Assembly (NCBI GenBank): GCA_963691705.1
Contig: OY829544.1
Span: 8,501,501-8,565,500, forward strand
DNA: 64,000 bases
Direction of reading: 5' to 3'
Source: Viola odorata
Lineage: Eukaryota; Streptophyta; Magnoliopsida; Malpighiales; Violaceae
Position 1 is the stretch's first letter; each line of letters opens with the position of its first letter. Below, piece after piece: positions 45,992 to 58,580 of the stretch. The translations under genes were made by a program, and so were the position numbers. The notes below the pieces were generated by a model. It had not been told where the DNA came from. It saw nothing but the letters and a program-made list of their open reading frames with translations, and made no database searches.

Positions 45992-48900
45992 ATGGACTCC
46001 CGAGATTCGCCATCCCAATCCACTCCTGCCAACCGCGACCAGTCCTCTTCCGGCGCCGGCGGTGGAGGAGTTGACGACGACGCCATCCTCCCCGTCACCG
46101 CCGCACTCTCTAAAGACGCCTTCTTACACTTCGCTTCCCGCCGTTACACCGAGTGCCTCGACATCTCGTACCAGCTCGCACAGAAAAAAGACGAGGATCC
46201 CAAAGTACTTGCCGCACAGCTATCTGTGTTTTTTGTTACTTCGACTCTTGCTCTTTGGGATTTTGAATGTGTTGTGTGTGTATGTGTCGCGTTTGTCAGA
46301 TTCTTCATAACATTGCGATTGCTGAATACTTGAGGGATGGGTGTCCAGATCCAAGGAAGTTGCTTCAAGAGCTTAAAAATATCGAGGTTTCATTTCCCCT
46401 CATTTCTTTTAATTGAACTTTTGGTGCCGCATTCATTTTCAAAGGAATAATTTATTGGTATCTTTTCTTTTTCTTTTTCTTTTTCTTGGAAGTGAATTGA
46501 GTTTTAAATTTGACTTGATAGCGTTACTCAGTTGGAATACTTGCTTGCTTTGTATTTAGTTGTTGTGGTTTGTCTTGTTGGTCTTTTTGAGTTATGGGAT
46601 TTGTTGACCTATTTTTTGTTCACGGGCTTGTTTGTGAAATGCTGATGGGCATAAAAGTGGATGCACTTGTTTGTGGGATTACTTAATTATTTAGTAATTG
46701 CAAAATGGAACTCAGCAGATTGTCTAGCTGACTGCAAGACATTCTTATAGGACTTCTTGAAGTGTTTGGATGGTAGTGGTTTACTCAAGGGGTCTATAAC
46801 CATCATTGTTCAACGTCTACGTTAGGCCTGGTCTAACCATTCTGAATGAAATTCGTCAACTTTACTTAATAAGTGCTTGTTTTCAGTTTTCTATTGGTGC
46901 ATTGTTTATTTCTTGAATTAAATTCATGTCTTCTCCAATGCCCACTAAAATGTGTTACTTGTTACACAATCATAGGCACACTCAAAACCTATTGGTTTCC
47001 TGATATATAAATGTTAATTGGTTTTCAGATATTTTAAATAGGTTCTCGTGCTTTTTTATAAATCTTTGCAATGTGAGCAATCACAGAACACTGTTGCTTT
47101 TCCCAAGGAATTCCAAGCATCTTTTTGAATCTCATGAACCTATCTGCTGACGATACTATCCTGCAGATAAAGATGTTGTACCTTATTTCCGTCATGTTGA
47201 CAAAATTTCCTAGGTTAGTTCAATGGTTTTCATTGAAGATGCTTTCAGAACATTTTCTTACATTAGCTTGGTTATTACAAAAATAATTGTGATCCTTATC
47301 CTTCAATACATTAAACTCGATTCAAATCTCTGCCTGTCACAGTTGTAGATACTGTTCTCCTCTAATGTCCTGGATTTCATGTGCAACTCTTCCGAGTATT
47401 TTAATTATGGTTTTGTTGATTGTTTTTTACGTTCCTTAGCTTTTTTAGTTTTGTTATTTTCCTTCTTTTTTGATCCCTATATTTGGCATCCAGGATTCTA
47501 GCTTCCTGTGTTGTTTCCTTTTGGTGATGGCTATACTCATAGGTACCATCATTAGTTTCTTTATTGATGCTTCACTTAAAGTCATCTTCTCTTGGATATT
47601 TTTATGTCTAGGTTCGAGTTGCTGGTAAGATTTTCCTTTTCCAAGCAGCATTTCTTAAACATGACTTATTTTTAACTTCTCAAGTTCTAAGACTTGGCTG
47701 TAGGTTCATAAGCTTGGTGTTGTTCAAGGGTTTAAATCCAAAACGACAAACTTATATCGAACAAAACACATTACTTTGAAGTCCTTCTGTCATTTGGTTG
47801 TCTAGTTTTGTGAGCTAGCAATTATTTGTGAACAAAACACATTACAAAATAGCTACCCCTTTTTCCTCTTATTTTTGAGCATGTTGCTTGTTTGCACATT
47901 ATGAAACCATTGTGTTTCCTTCCAAACTCTCATCATGTCTTTGCTGATGCCATGTTGATTCTGATATCTATGATCTGAATGGTTTGAATGTGTGAAATCT
48001 ATGCGTGTCCTTCCATGCTCCTGTTGAAGTTGTTATTGATGTGATGGTTACACCAGACATTTTGATGCTAATATACATGGCCTGAATGTATCTTGAACCA
48101 TGTTCGGGATTGGCATGCATCACCGTTCAATTTCTGTTGTTATAATTACACTGAAGAGTTATAGGTGGTTAGAGACTGGGGCCTGCTTGCTGGTAAAGTT
48201 GATGATATGGTCCCAACGTACTGTTAAACTGCAGAAAAAAATGGTAGTAGAGATTGGACTTCAGGATTTGTTTGTTTTAGTTTGTTCATCTTGTATCAGA
48301 GTCACTTCTTTTGCCTTTATGGTCATTAACTAGAATGAACATTTCATAAAAGAAAATTGGTAGCTATTGGGAAAAAATATTGCGCCATGTTTTGGCTTTG
48401 TTGGCCATCCTTTTGCATTTGTTTTGGAATCCACCATAGTGATTTGTTCTTTAATTGGTGTTTGTTTAGAAGAAAAAAGATCTTATTCGCACTCAAGGCG
48501 ATGGGGCGGATGCTAATGGTCTTGGAAATAAAGGCATTTCATGGCCTAAGGGAAGTGGTACTTTGACACATCAACTATCGTCTGCAAATAGCGCAACTGG
48601 TGTTTTTGTGGATGAATTTGATCCAGCTGTGCAGACATTAAACATGGTTGGTTAAACATTGCTGTTGATTTTTGGTTTGCCATTAGATTTTTGTGTGGAT
48701 TTTGTAAATACTAAATTGGCTTTTTATCAGGCAATCATCTGGTTTCATCTTCATGAATTTACGAAGGCATTGTCACTTCTAGAACCTTTATATCACAACA
48801 TTGAGCCCTTAGAGGAGGTATGACTTTTACCCTGTAGTTCTTGCTTTAATTATTGTCTTCACTTGTCTTGACCCTCTCTTTGTTTGAAGTGCAGAAAACT

Positions 48901-51900
48901 GCTCTTCATGTTTGCCTTTTGTTGCTGGATGTTGCACTTGCTTGCGATGATGCATCGAAATCAGCTGTAAGTTCAAAAGAAATAAACATTGATATTGTTG
49001 TACTGATGCTCAAGTTCTCATGCTTGCTGATTTAAAAATGATAGAGGTACTTAGCCCATATTTTGGAAGAAATTCTGCTTCAGGCTGTTAGAGAGTTTTT
49101 AAATTACATAACAGTGTTTTTGTATGGTCTCTATGCTCTCCTTCCTTTAGGCTGGATTAAAAATTATGATAAGTCTCGAATATGTCTCAGGCATAATGCA
49201 CATAAATATTTTGGATTTTGGTATAATTGATAAGACAACTCATGAAAAAGGAGTGCAAACATGGAAGTAAGATTGAGAAGGAATTTAAATTGTTAATAAA
49301 ATCCCTGATCGTGGAGAGAAACAGTTTAAGGCTACTGCTTTTACATTGATATCTTGTTCCTCTGACAGTATGATTGTTTATTCTAACCAAGCATCCCATT
49401 ACTACCACAAGAGATGCTTTCTCCATATTGCATCATTTTATATAAGGCGGGCATTCCATTCCACCATCCATTTTTTAGCACAGTTATTGCATTTTAATTT
49501 CCTTCGTGTCATGATACTTGTGTAACATTGTTGGTAATTTTGTTATATGCATTGTGTGCCTTGTTAAATTAACCTTGAAACCTATGGTTGTACTTCTTGA
49601 TATTGGATATTTAAATATCTACCCTCTAGTTCTTGATTTCTGGAAGAGCCTCTAATTTGCTAAACCATCTACTTTGGTTTGTCTCAAGATTAGTCTGCAA
49701 TCAATTTGTCACCTGGTATTTGAGGGTTTTGTCAAGAATTAGTGCATCTGTTTCACAGTTTAAAATGCTGAATAAGTTAAATGAAATTTTGACCTGTTTA
49801 GCAATGAGTTTGTAGTAGAAATCTGTTAGACTGTAAAGAAGTTTCTCTCCCTTAACCTCTGCCATTTTAAGTGATGGTTGGATTCAATCACTACTCTTTT
49901 GAGATGAGGCTTGGCAAGTTTACCTACTAAGTTAGCTGGGTCCCAATTGTAAGTTCTGCTATTTGGTTTTAAGAGAAGTTTTAAACATTGTCATTTACCG
50001 GAGATTTAACTGCAGATGAAGGTGGTGATAAGGATTCTTCTAAAGTGCGCAATGTAGTTGGATGAAGTCTAAAATACCCTTCAAAAAAAGCACAGCAGTT
50101 TGCTACCATCTTCTTTACCATTGAATTTATGAGTTGATGAATTACGTAAAATGGGTTGAGTGGTTTGGATGAGTTTGCTGCTCTTGCTGATGATTGTGTG
50201 GCTATTTTTCCCCATAGAGGCTGTCTGATAGAGCACTGTACATAAACTTACAAACATACCTAGTTAAAGATAGTTGGAATCATGTTTGCTTATTCCATCT
50301 TTCGATACCCATGCCCTGCCTGCTTTCTTGCAGAAAAAAGGTTGTAGTTGCAGAAATACTCCCCTAATCTGGTTTTCATAAATCATTTAAGAACAAAATT
50401 AATGGATGATAAATCTTGAATCATTCTTCAATTGTGATACCTTCGTGAGATTCAGTTGGATGGTACAATGGAGTTAAGCCCTTGACCGCAGTCTCGGGTG
50501 GTAAATGGTTGATTCTTTTGCTTAATCTTTCCTACTCATTTATCTCTGTTCTTGAGAGAGCAGATTATGTGTTGGGACTGTTCTCTTTAGGTTATGCAAT
50601 GCTAATTGAGTTCATTTCTTTCCACTCGTCAGGATGTATTACTTTATATCGAAAAAACTTTTGGTTTTGGCTCTGTTGGTCAAAGTGATAATGGAAGCAC
50701 AGCTCAGCAACAATCAGCAAATTTAGTTTCAAAGTCTTCATCTGTGCCTAGCACTTTGCCAGTCACTGATGCTCCTAATTCTGATTTAGCTCCCAGTGTG
50801 AATGCCTTGGAGAATTCTTTGTCGAGAGCTCTATCACTATCAGATGAGACGTTTGAGTATGAAAAAGTGTTTTCGCTGGAAAATTTGTCAAGGCCAGCTG
50901 GTTTTCCATCTTCAAATGATCTGTCTAGACCCTCGGTTGATAAGCCCTTTTCTCCCACTGAAACAAAGCATACCTTGCAGCTTTACAAGGTTCGCTTTCT
51001 GCTTCTCACCAGGAACTTGAAGCAAGCCAAGCGTGAAGTCAAGCTTGCTATGAATATTGGACGTGGGAAGGATTCATCCACCGCTCTCCTTTTGAAATCT
51101 CAGCTTGAATATGCTCGTGGGAACTACCGTAAGGCCATCAAACTATTGATGGCATCAGGTAATCGGACAGAGATGGGGATGGCAAGCATGTTCAACAACC
51201 TTGGGTGCATTTACTATCAACTTGGAAAATACCATACGTCTTCTGTTCTCTTTTCTAAGGCACTAACAAGTAGCTCATCCCTTCGGAAGGAGAAGCCTCT
51301 AAAGCTTTTGAATTTCTCACAGGATAAGTCTCTATTCATCATATACAATTGTGGTGTGCAGCATTTGGCCTGTGGAAAACCCTTGCTGGCTGCACAGTGT
51401 TTCCAGAAAGCAAGTTTGGTTTTGTACAACCGGCCTATCTTATGGTTCCGGCTTGCTGAATGCTGTCTGATGGCTTTAGAGAAAGGACTTATTAAAGGTG
51501 GTCGGACTCCAGAGGACAAGTCAGAAATTATAGTACGTGTCATTGGCAAGGGAAAATGGAGGCATCTTGCAATTGAAAATGGGACTTCAAGAAATGGACA
51601 TGTGAATTCTGTTGAAAGGGAGAATTTGTCTTTGGGCAGTGATGGCCAACCTAAGCTCTCCTTGTCTTTGGCTCGTCAGTGTCTTCGCAATGCTCTGCAT
51701 TTGTTGGATTGTTCTGAATTGAACCTTTTGAAGTCTTGCTTGCCTTCCTTGGACGAAAATGAATCAAGTGAAGCGGGATCTCTTGGGAACTCTAACCACA
51801 AGAACTTGGGTGGATCAGTAGGCTTAGGTCAAGTTAATGCAAATGGGGACGCAAAAGAGCAAAAGGGAGGGACAAGTCAGGAGATCATGCAGAACTCTAT

Positions 51901-52537
51901 CAGTTACTATGAAGATGCTCGTAGGAGAGAGAATCATATGCTTAAGCAAGCTCTTCTTGCAAACGTGGCATATGTAGAGTTGGAGTTGCAAAATCCTGAA
52001 AAGGCATTACTAGCTGCAAATTCTCTTTTGGATCTTCCTGAATGTTCGAGGATTTATGTTTATCTGAGTCATGTGTATGCAGCAGAGGCCCTCTGCTTAC
52101 TGAACAAGCCTAAAGAAGCTGCTGAGCATTTGTCAGTTTATTTGTCTGGAGGTAATAACATTGACTTTCCCTTTAGCCAGGAGGATTGTGAGCAATGGCG
52201 CGTGGAGAAGACTTTTGATGGTGAAGAGTCAAACGGTGGATCAGCGGCTACTAAGATTCATTCCTCTGATCAGGAATCACAAAGTATCGTGTCCTTTTGT
52301 CCAAAAGAGGCACGTGGAATGCTTTATGCAAATTTTGCTGCAATGTATGCCTTGCAAGGAGAACTAGACAGGGCCCATCATTTTGCGACACAAGCTTTGT
52401 CCCTTGTACCTGATAGTTCGGAAGCAACGTTAACAGCAGTTTATGTAGATCTTATGCTCGGGAAGTCACAAGAAGCGATTGCCAGGTTAAAACAATGTAG
52501 CCGGGTAAGGTTCCTCCCCCAAGCGGTGTACAATTGA
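45992..52537 (+). CDS. CNOT10: CCR4-NOT complex subunit 10 (TPR protein)
   Basis: Scaffold subunit of the CCR4-NOT deadenylase, which shortens mRNA poly(A) tails in the cytoplasm; in animals CNOT10 pairs with CNOT11. Exons are 45992-46204, 46300-46386, 48470-48646, 48731-48817, 48895-48966 and 50633-52537. All introns are GT-AG and in phase 0, giving 846 residues, close to the plant family size. TPR-like helical repeats recur (for example ILHNIAIAEYLRDGC, FNNLGCIYYQLGKYHTSSV, LLANVAYVELELQNPEKAL, NFAAMYALQGELDRAHHFA), separated by a low-complexity Ser-rich stretch near 230-300. Intron 2 (2.1 kb) holds the sequence found again at 16.5 and 43.8 kb. The C-terminus VRFLPQAVYN probably reflects one base missing from the C5 run 52516-52520; the next frame reads SGVQLNKS and then stops, which fits relatives better from memory. 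Confidence 0.9.
46461..46487. repeat. TCTTTT microsatellite in CNOT10 intron 2
   Basis: About four copies of a six-base pyrimidine unit 75 bp after the exon 2 donor. Confidence 0.8.
46843..48399 (+). repeat. Intronic repeat in CNOT10 intron 2 (source or copy of 16511-18102)
   Basis: Covers about three quarters of intron 2 (46387-48469) and ends 70 bp before exon 3. No terminal inverted repeats, LTRs or target duplications were recognised, so its mobile class is unknown. It may simply be the original intron. Confidence 0.8.
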
Positions 52538-53558
52538 ATAAATCTTGAGTGGTTGTGTATCAGTGGCCTTTTTAATTTGTGACCCCCCGTACTTGCCAGT
52601 GCTAGTTTAGCAGGTAGAGCAGTCCTTGAATAGGATGTGTAACATATATATAGTTCGATTCAGAGAATAAGTTTTTCTTTTTCTTTTTTTCTAATCATTT
52701 TTGATATCTAGGGTTCATTAATTGGTGTGGCTGAGTGTTTTGGATAGAGCGAATGCCCACCTACCGTTCAAGTTTATGTTGTGCTCCTCATGAAAAACAG
52801 AAAAGGAATTATTGATCAATTTCTTTTACCATCTTAGCGGCTGCTAAATCTTTGTTGTTCAGTTAATGATTTCCTGTTTTGGTTGCTGGTTTCTTAAATC
52901 TTTGCTGATTTGCTGCAAAAGTCAAGTGGAATTCCAAAAACTTGTATAATTAACTACATAGGCGGTAGATCATGAAACCAAGAGGAGATTCGTGAGGTTT
53001 GTTGAAGGTAAACCAGTGACTCATGGGCAGTAGCTTGGTTAAAAGAACCCACCAGAGCTGTAGCCAAAGCGAGTCTTCATAGGTCTACTAGCACTGCTCT
53101 GCTCTGTGTACTCACATGTTGCTCAGCTTCTAGTCTCATGATGCATCATCTTTTTTATTTGTTTTGTTTTGTGCATTTTTTTTTCTCCCTAACTTTATCT
53201 CCACAAACTAATTCGTGAACCTGAAGACCATCACTATACATGGGGTGTAAGAGATTTGACACGAAACCTGGAAAGTTACCTTTTGAGAATAAATATATTA
53301 TTTGTCATTTTTATTTTTCATTTTTTTTATATAAATGGGTTCTGGTTCTACTCTGAAAAGTTAGTTTCTAAAATAATAAAAAATCAATTGATGTTCGTTA
53401 AACACTAGTTGGTTTTTAAAACTAAAAAAAACCTCATTTTTTTAGAAAGAGTGAATCAAAATCATTGGTTTTGAGAATCACGGGAAGGAGTTTTTAAAAC
53501 TTAAGTGGATAAAATTATTATACAAATTTAAAAGAATTACAATTATACCGCTTACAAT
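52538..53558 (+). other. CNOT10 3' region and intergenic DNA
   Basis: 3' UTR-like DNA after the stop, then AT-rich sequence with T runs (53173-53186). No further gene recognised. Confidence 0.4.
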
Positions 53559-53567
53559 ATTATCAAA

Positions 53568-54564
53568 GGGAAATGCTAAACAGGAGGAGAGAACACGAGG
53601 AGGGAACAAGAGGAATGACGTGGAATGCCACGTCACGCTGTCATGCAGTACCACGTCACGCTGTCATGCAGTACCACGTCACCTAATTACAAGTTTGCCA
53701 TGAACGACGAAATTACGAAAATGCCACTCGAGCTCCTTCATCCCCTCTCTTCCTCAAATCCACGATCTAGGTTTTCCTCTTCTCCTCCATAGCAGCAGCC
53801 GCTGCTCCGCCTCAGCCATCACGTCCGCTCTTCTCCTCTTCTTCATCCCCTCTCTTCCTTAATTCCACGATCTAGGTTTTCCTTCGCTAGATTGAATGAT
53901 ATGCCTAAGAACGGAGACAGAATTGAATGATATGCCATGGCCTATAAAGTTCCTTTTTAATGGAATGTGAGGTTGTCAATCAGTTAGGTTCAGATTTTCA
54001 GGTTATTTGTTTCCCTTGCGTAGTGTGTGCTCGCAGCTACTCTGTTCGAGTTTTCAATTATCCCTCTCTGATTAAACCCAAAATTTTCTGGTTTAATCTT
54101 CTCTATTTATGCATCTGGAACCTTGGTTAAAGTAATTTATTTTAGGATCTAATCCTCAATCTTTGAAATTCATAACCAATATTGAACATGATGTGGGCAT
54201 GACAAATATTGGAAATGATGGGTTATGATATTTGTTCAGAAATGATGGGTTATGATATTTGTTCTAACTGGTTATGTGGAACCATGGGAATTGTTATAAA
54301 TGGAGAGGAGAAGAGGAGAAGAGCGGACGTGATGGCTGAGGCGGAGCAGCAGCGGCTGTTGCTATGGAGGAGAAGAGGAAAACCTAGATCGTGGATGTGA
54401 GGAAGAGAGGGGATGAAGAAGAAGCTGGAGTGGCATTTTCGTAATTTCGGCGTTGATGGCAAACTTGTAATTAGATGACGTGGCACTACATGGCAGAGTA
54501 ACGTGGCGTTCCACGTCATTCCTCTTGTTCCCTCCTCTTGTTCTCTCCCCCTATTTAGCATCCC
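53568..54564. mobile_element. Mutator-type MITE with perfect 9-bp target duplication
   Basis: A 997-bp non-coding element flanked by ATTATCAAA at 53559-53567 and 54565-54573. A 9-bp duplication is the hallmark of Mutator-type transposition. The arms 53568-53842 and about 54305-54564 are inverted copies beginning GGGAAATGCTAAA and GGGATGCTAAA. The left arm has a 23-bp tandem pair (53628-53650 and 53651-53673) containing CCACGTCACG, where the right arm has a single diverged counterpart. The core has a direct repeat of AAATGATGGGTTATGATA-type text (54213-54237 and 54240-54264). Open frames in it are incidental. It is non-autonomous; its ends do not resemble the FAR1-type MULE at 3.5-7.5 kb. Confidence 0.9.
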
Positions 54565-54573
54565 ATTATCAAA

Positions 54574-55691
54574 TCAATCTCATTTCACACGACTGCCTCC
54601 TCCTTCTTCTTCTTCTCATTCTCTGTAATTCGAAGGCTGGGTCACGCAACAACATTCGTAGCCTGGCTTCTCCTCTACTCCAAAAACAAAAACAAACCGT
54701 CGACTACGGAAAAAAAAACCACAGCGGATCTTCTTTTACAGGTATGTGTTTCGTTCTGCATTCTCTGTATCCCCATTTTCTAAACCCTAGAACTTTTGAT
54801 TTTGTTCTTAACCTATTTCTTTTTGTCGTAAAATAATCTCGGCTGCTGAGCGTTGCTTGAAGCTAGGGTTTCATATCTTAGCTTTCCTTTTACATAGTTA
54901 AATTTAAGGTTGCGATTCCGTCGCTGTTCCAATCTTGCAGCTCCAACAGGGTTAGCATTTTTAGCTTTACCATTGGGTTTGTGTGAATCTTGGGTTTTTT
55001 TTGTTGGGATAAAGAGGTCAGATTGAATAATTTTTTATTGCGGCATTCATGTCATTGTAATTCCAAGAAAACAAAATACTAGTACTTGCATAGGAGTAAT
55101 CAAGGCAGAAAGGTTTGTTCTTGTTCACTGCGGAGTTTATTGCTAGGAGAATTCTAGGATTCTGGTTCTTGATTGTGGCAGCTCTATCATTGTAATTGTA
55201 AGAAAAAATTTGTTTGGTGTTTCTTTCTTCACAGTTCCATTGCATACAAATTTTCCAGTCATTGAGCTTGCATTGTTTCAGCTGAATCCTTTGTTCAGAA
55301 CTTGTGTAGGATAATAATTCATGCCTGCAATCTAAGCATATCAGTTTTTGATCCCATAAGACTGTTTGTAGGCCTGCAAAATGTTTTGTACATCCCAACC
55401 CAGCATGCTCATTCTTGTGAAGTTTTAAGAAAGAAAACATCCATGTCTCATCTTGGTCTTGCATAGGCAACTATAAGCAGAAGAGTAGTTTATGTCTTAC
55501 ATATGAGTGCAGCATGTGGAGTGTTACTACCATGAATAATATATCCGATCTTTAATTTCATAACTCTGTGAAGATTCATCTGTTGACGTGTTATGGCGAC
55601 ATTACACTGAGCTAACGTATCATCTTTAATCTTGAATCTTGCATAAACTATTGATTGCCACCTTTTAAACTTAACTTACCATTGAATGCAG
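54574..55691 (+). other. Putative leader exon and intron of the kinesin-fragment gene
   Basis: Pyrimidine-rich leader-like DNA (about 54575-54740, no ATG) ends at TTTTACAG|GTATGT, a strong donor. An acceptor GAATGCAG ends at 55691, giving a possible 0.95-kb intron. A minus-strand open frame at 55018-55470 lies inside it; it has an internal NYND-x-x-A-A-I-K-N duplication but no recognisable domain, and it is not called as a gene. Confidence 0.4.
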
Positions 55692-56019
55692 CATCAGGGC
55701 CCTTAAACAAGAAAGGGAGTATCTCGCCAAGAGGGTGAGTTCGAAGCTAAGAGCGGACGAGATAGAAATGCTGTACGCGGAATGGGAGATTCCACCGGTA
55801 GGAAAACAGAGGAGGTTGCAGCTGGTGAACAAGCTGTGGACCGACCCTCTTGACATGGAAAACGTGCGAGAGAGTGCGGAGTTTGTAGCGAAGATTGTTG
55901 GGTTTTGCGAATCAGGTGAACATGTAAGGAAAGAGATGTTTGAACTAACATTTGTGAACCCTTCTGACAAGAAGACATGGGTGGGCTGGAATTTGATTTC
56001 AAACCTTCTAAACCTGTAG
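55692..56019 (+). CDS. Stand-alone C-terminal domain of a KIN-7/NACK-type kinesin (partial gene)
   Basis: One exon of 109 codons including the stop, matching the DUF3490-type C-terminal region of plant KIN-7 kinesins: IRALKQEREYLAKRVSSKL, then EMLYAEWEIPPVGKQRRLQL, NKLWTDP, CESGEHVRKEMFEL and DKKTWVGWNLISNLL. The motor and stalk are absent: no P-loop or switch motif was seen upstream in the window. The frame has no damage. If transcribed from the leader at 54.6 kb, the first in-frame ATG is 55768, giving about 83 residues. Likely a duplicated terminal exon; whether it is expressed is unknown. Family assignment is from memory of NACK-like proteins. Confidence 0.7.
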
Positions 56020-58580
56020 GAACCGAGTAGCTCAATTTCTTCTTTTTTGAGCATTAGTAGGAGGAATTCTAGAATGCCTTTTTGTAATTACTTCGCGGCA
56101 GGAATGAAGATAGTAGTTGCTTAAATCTGTGAACTCCATCAGTGAATTACCACAAGAAAATCAACAGCATTATGTATTATTGTGACTGAGGAATCTAGTA
56201 AAAAGTGTCTTTATAAAGAATTGAGAAAGATCAAAGATCAAGTTTTAATTCGTACTAGAATTTGTTGCTTCGGTCTGAATTTATATTATTTTTTCGAAAT
56301 ATTTACATTCCTTTTGAAAGAGAATAAGAAACTACTTTGCAATTTGCATTCGGTAGTATTAAAAGTTACAGTATACAACAGTATCAAAGAGTTTCATCTG
56401 TTATCAAAAAAAAAAATTTGATTGTTTTTCCGGTTCGATAGGTTTGATTTTTATATATGAAGAAAATTATCTAATTGAATCATTTTAGTTCGACCCTAAA
56501 AAATAAATGATTTTGTTGACCAAAATAATTCGAATTTTAACTTTATTTTATGCATTGGATATTTTTTTCTTACAATTGTTTTTTGAAAAAAATAAATAGA
56601 AAAAGTGTGTTAGCTGCTCAAGTTTCAATGCATGTGTGAATGAAGTATGGAAAGTGAAATAATAGTGAAATGTTAACTTGTAGTTTGTAACTCAATAGTT
56701 TAATAATGAATACGTAATTGTGATTTATATATGTAAAACTTTCAAAACATGGAGCAATATTTTTTCCTTCTAATGAAGTTTTAATTCTTATTATAAATAA
56801 AATGTTAATTATTTGTTTAAAGAAATAGATTGATTTAAATAATCTATATATATACTATAAAATATTAATTATAATGTTTGAAACAAATTGTGTCATTTAT
56901 AGTCATTTTATATTCCAACTATAGTTTTAACAGCAATTTTTACCAAACATCATCAACAATTTAGGGTATCTCACAGTACTTTTAACAAATATTTACCAAA
57001 CAATATACTAATTTTTTCAGAAGTGATTTTCACATATCGAGCTAGAATTGCAACACTAAAGGAAGCCTTAGTTGACTTGAAGAAAAGATGTGTCTCGCTG
57101 TTGCTGATTTTCAAATATTTCTATTTTTCCCTTAATTCATTAAAATTATATATTAAAAAAAAAGTTTATCTTTTTAACTTTTGATGCTCTTTACTAGAAG
57201 ATTGAATAGGCCAAGAGATAGAAATGTCTTATGTGAAGCCACAGGAGCCCTATCATCTCAGACTTGATTCTGGAAATTGCGGAGACGACGACAAACCCAG
57301 TTCACGTGTCCAGCTATAAGTGGTCCCTATATAGGCTATATTGTTCTTCAGCCTTCTATACTGGTGTTTACACCTAAAATTTATGGGTGATTGTCGTCTA
57401 CCCCCAGTATGCCAACTCACTAATTTCCCCCGAATTAAGGAGAAATCATACAGTATTATTAGTCTTAAATGTCAACTCACACTTTATATATATACTTCCA
57501 TTATAATCATATACACGATATGGTTTATAAATGAGTAATGCTACACAGGCCGATGAAGTAGCATGATGAAGCATTACTCTTTATAAATGTGGGGACATAT
57601 GTGTGGTATTTCAGTGATAGATCATTGACCCCACTATTTATTCGGATTTTGGTGAGAAATTATCTTATCAGAACTTGTAAAGATCCTAAGGTCACTTCTT
57701 AAATTTGCATATTACAAAAAAGGACGTCCTGCCCATTGTTTTGTAATTGCACACGAGTGGTTTGAGAATTTGAGTTGCTCTACCATTCTCACTCCCACTG
57801 GAATTTCTTATTTTAATTATTGTACATGAAATAATTATTTATTAAAAATTTATCCGAAATTTATCGAATAATATTTTTTTTCCATATGTTTTCTCAATTA
57901 AAACTAATGTTCGAGTATTGTCGGGTTCTATTTATTTCTTTATTTACTTAGCTGAAGTTCTAGTTATAACCATATATGCCAAGAAAGTACCTACAAGTAC
58001 TATTGAATTGCAGCCTTTCCTTCACATGGAATAGAAAAGAAACGACAAGATGAGATTGAGAATCCAATATATGGAAAAGGAATTGTCATTTTTTTTAATT
58101 AATGATTTTCCTTTCGTCTAAAAATTAGACAAATGAAATGAAACAACATGCAACAAATCATCTAAAAATAAAAATAATTAATGGGCTGTACCATATTAAT
58201 TAATGTAGCCAACCATCATCAGCAATACCAATAAAACATTAATAAGAAAAAAAGATAGAGAGAGAGACAGAAGAGAGAAAAAAAAGAAAAAGCTCCAAGA
58301 CATCCTCTCATGTCCATTTCATGAGCATGCTTCTTTCATTCTGCTAACCTGCATTCCCATAAAATCAATACACAACACATAATTAGCCAATGATTGATTT
58401 GTAATCCCAATAAATAATGTAATTAATACACTCTTGCATGTGTTTAACTGAGTCGGCTCATTAAAACATCAAATCTAATTACTTAAAAATGTTAATATAT
58501 TCTTTAAAAAACAAAGAAAGATTGCCTAATTAAGTGAAATAATTAATATATTATATATATACCTTAACTTGGGTATTAGT
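56020..58580. other. AT-rich intergenic DNA
   Basis: No gene recognised in 2.5 kb. Short open frames (56182-56421, 57341-57538) are AT-biased and featureless. The right 50 bp are the 3' side of the proline-rich protein gene. Confidence 0.4.

Noticed and set aside
55018..55470. 150-codon minus-strand ORF with an internal duplication
   Set aside because: It lies within a probable intron on the opposite strand, has no recognised domain, and may be chance.
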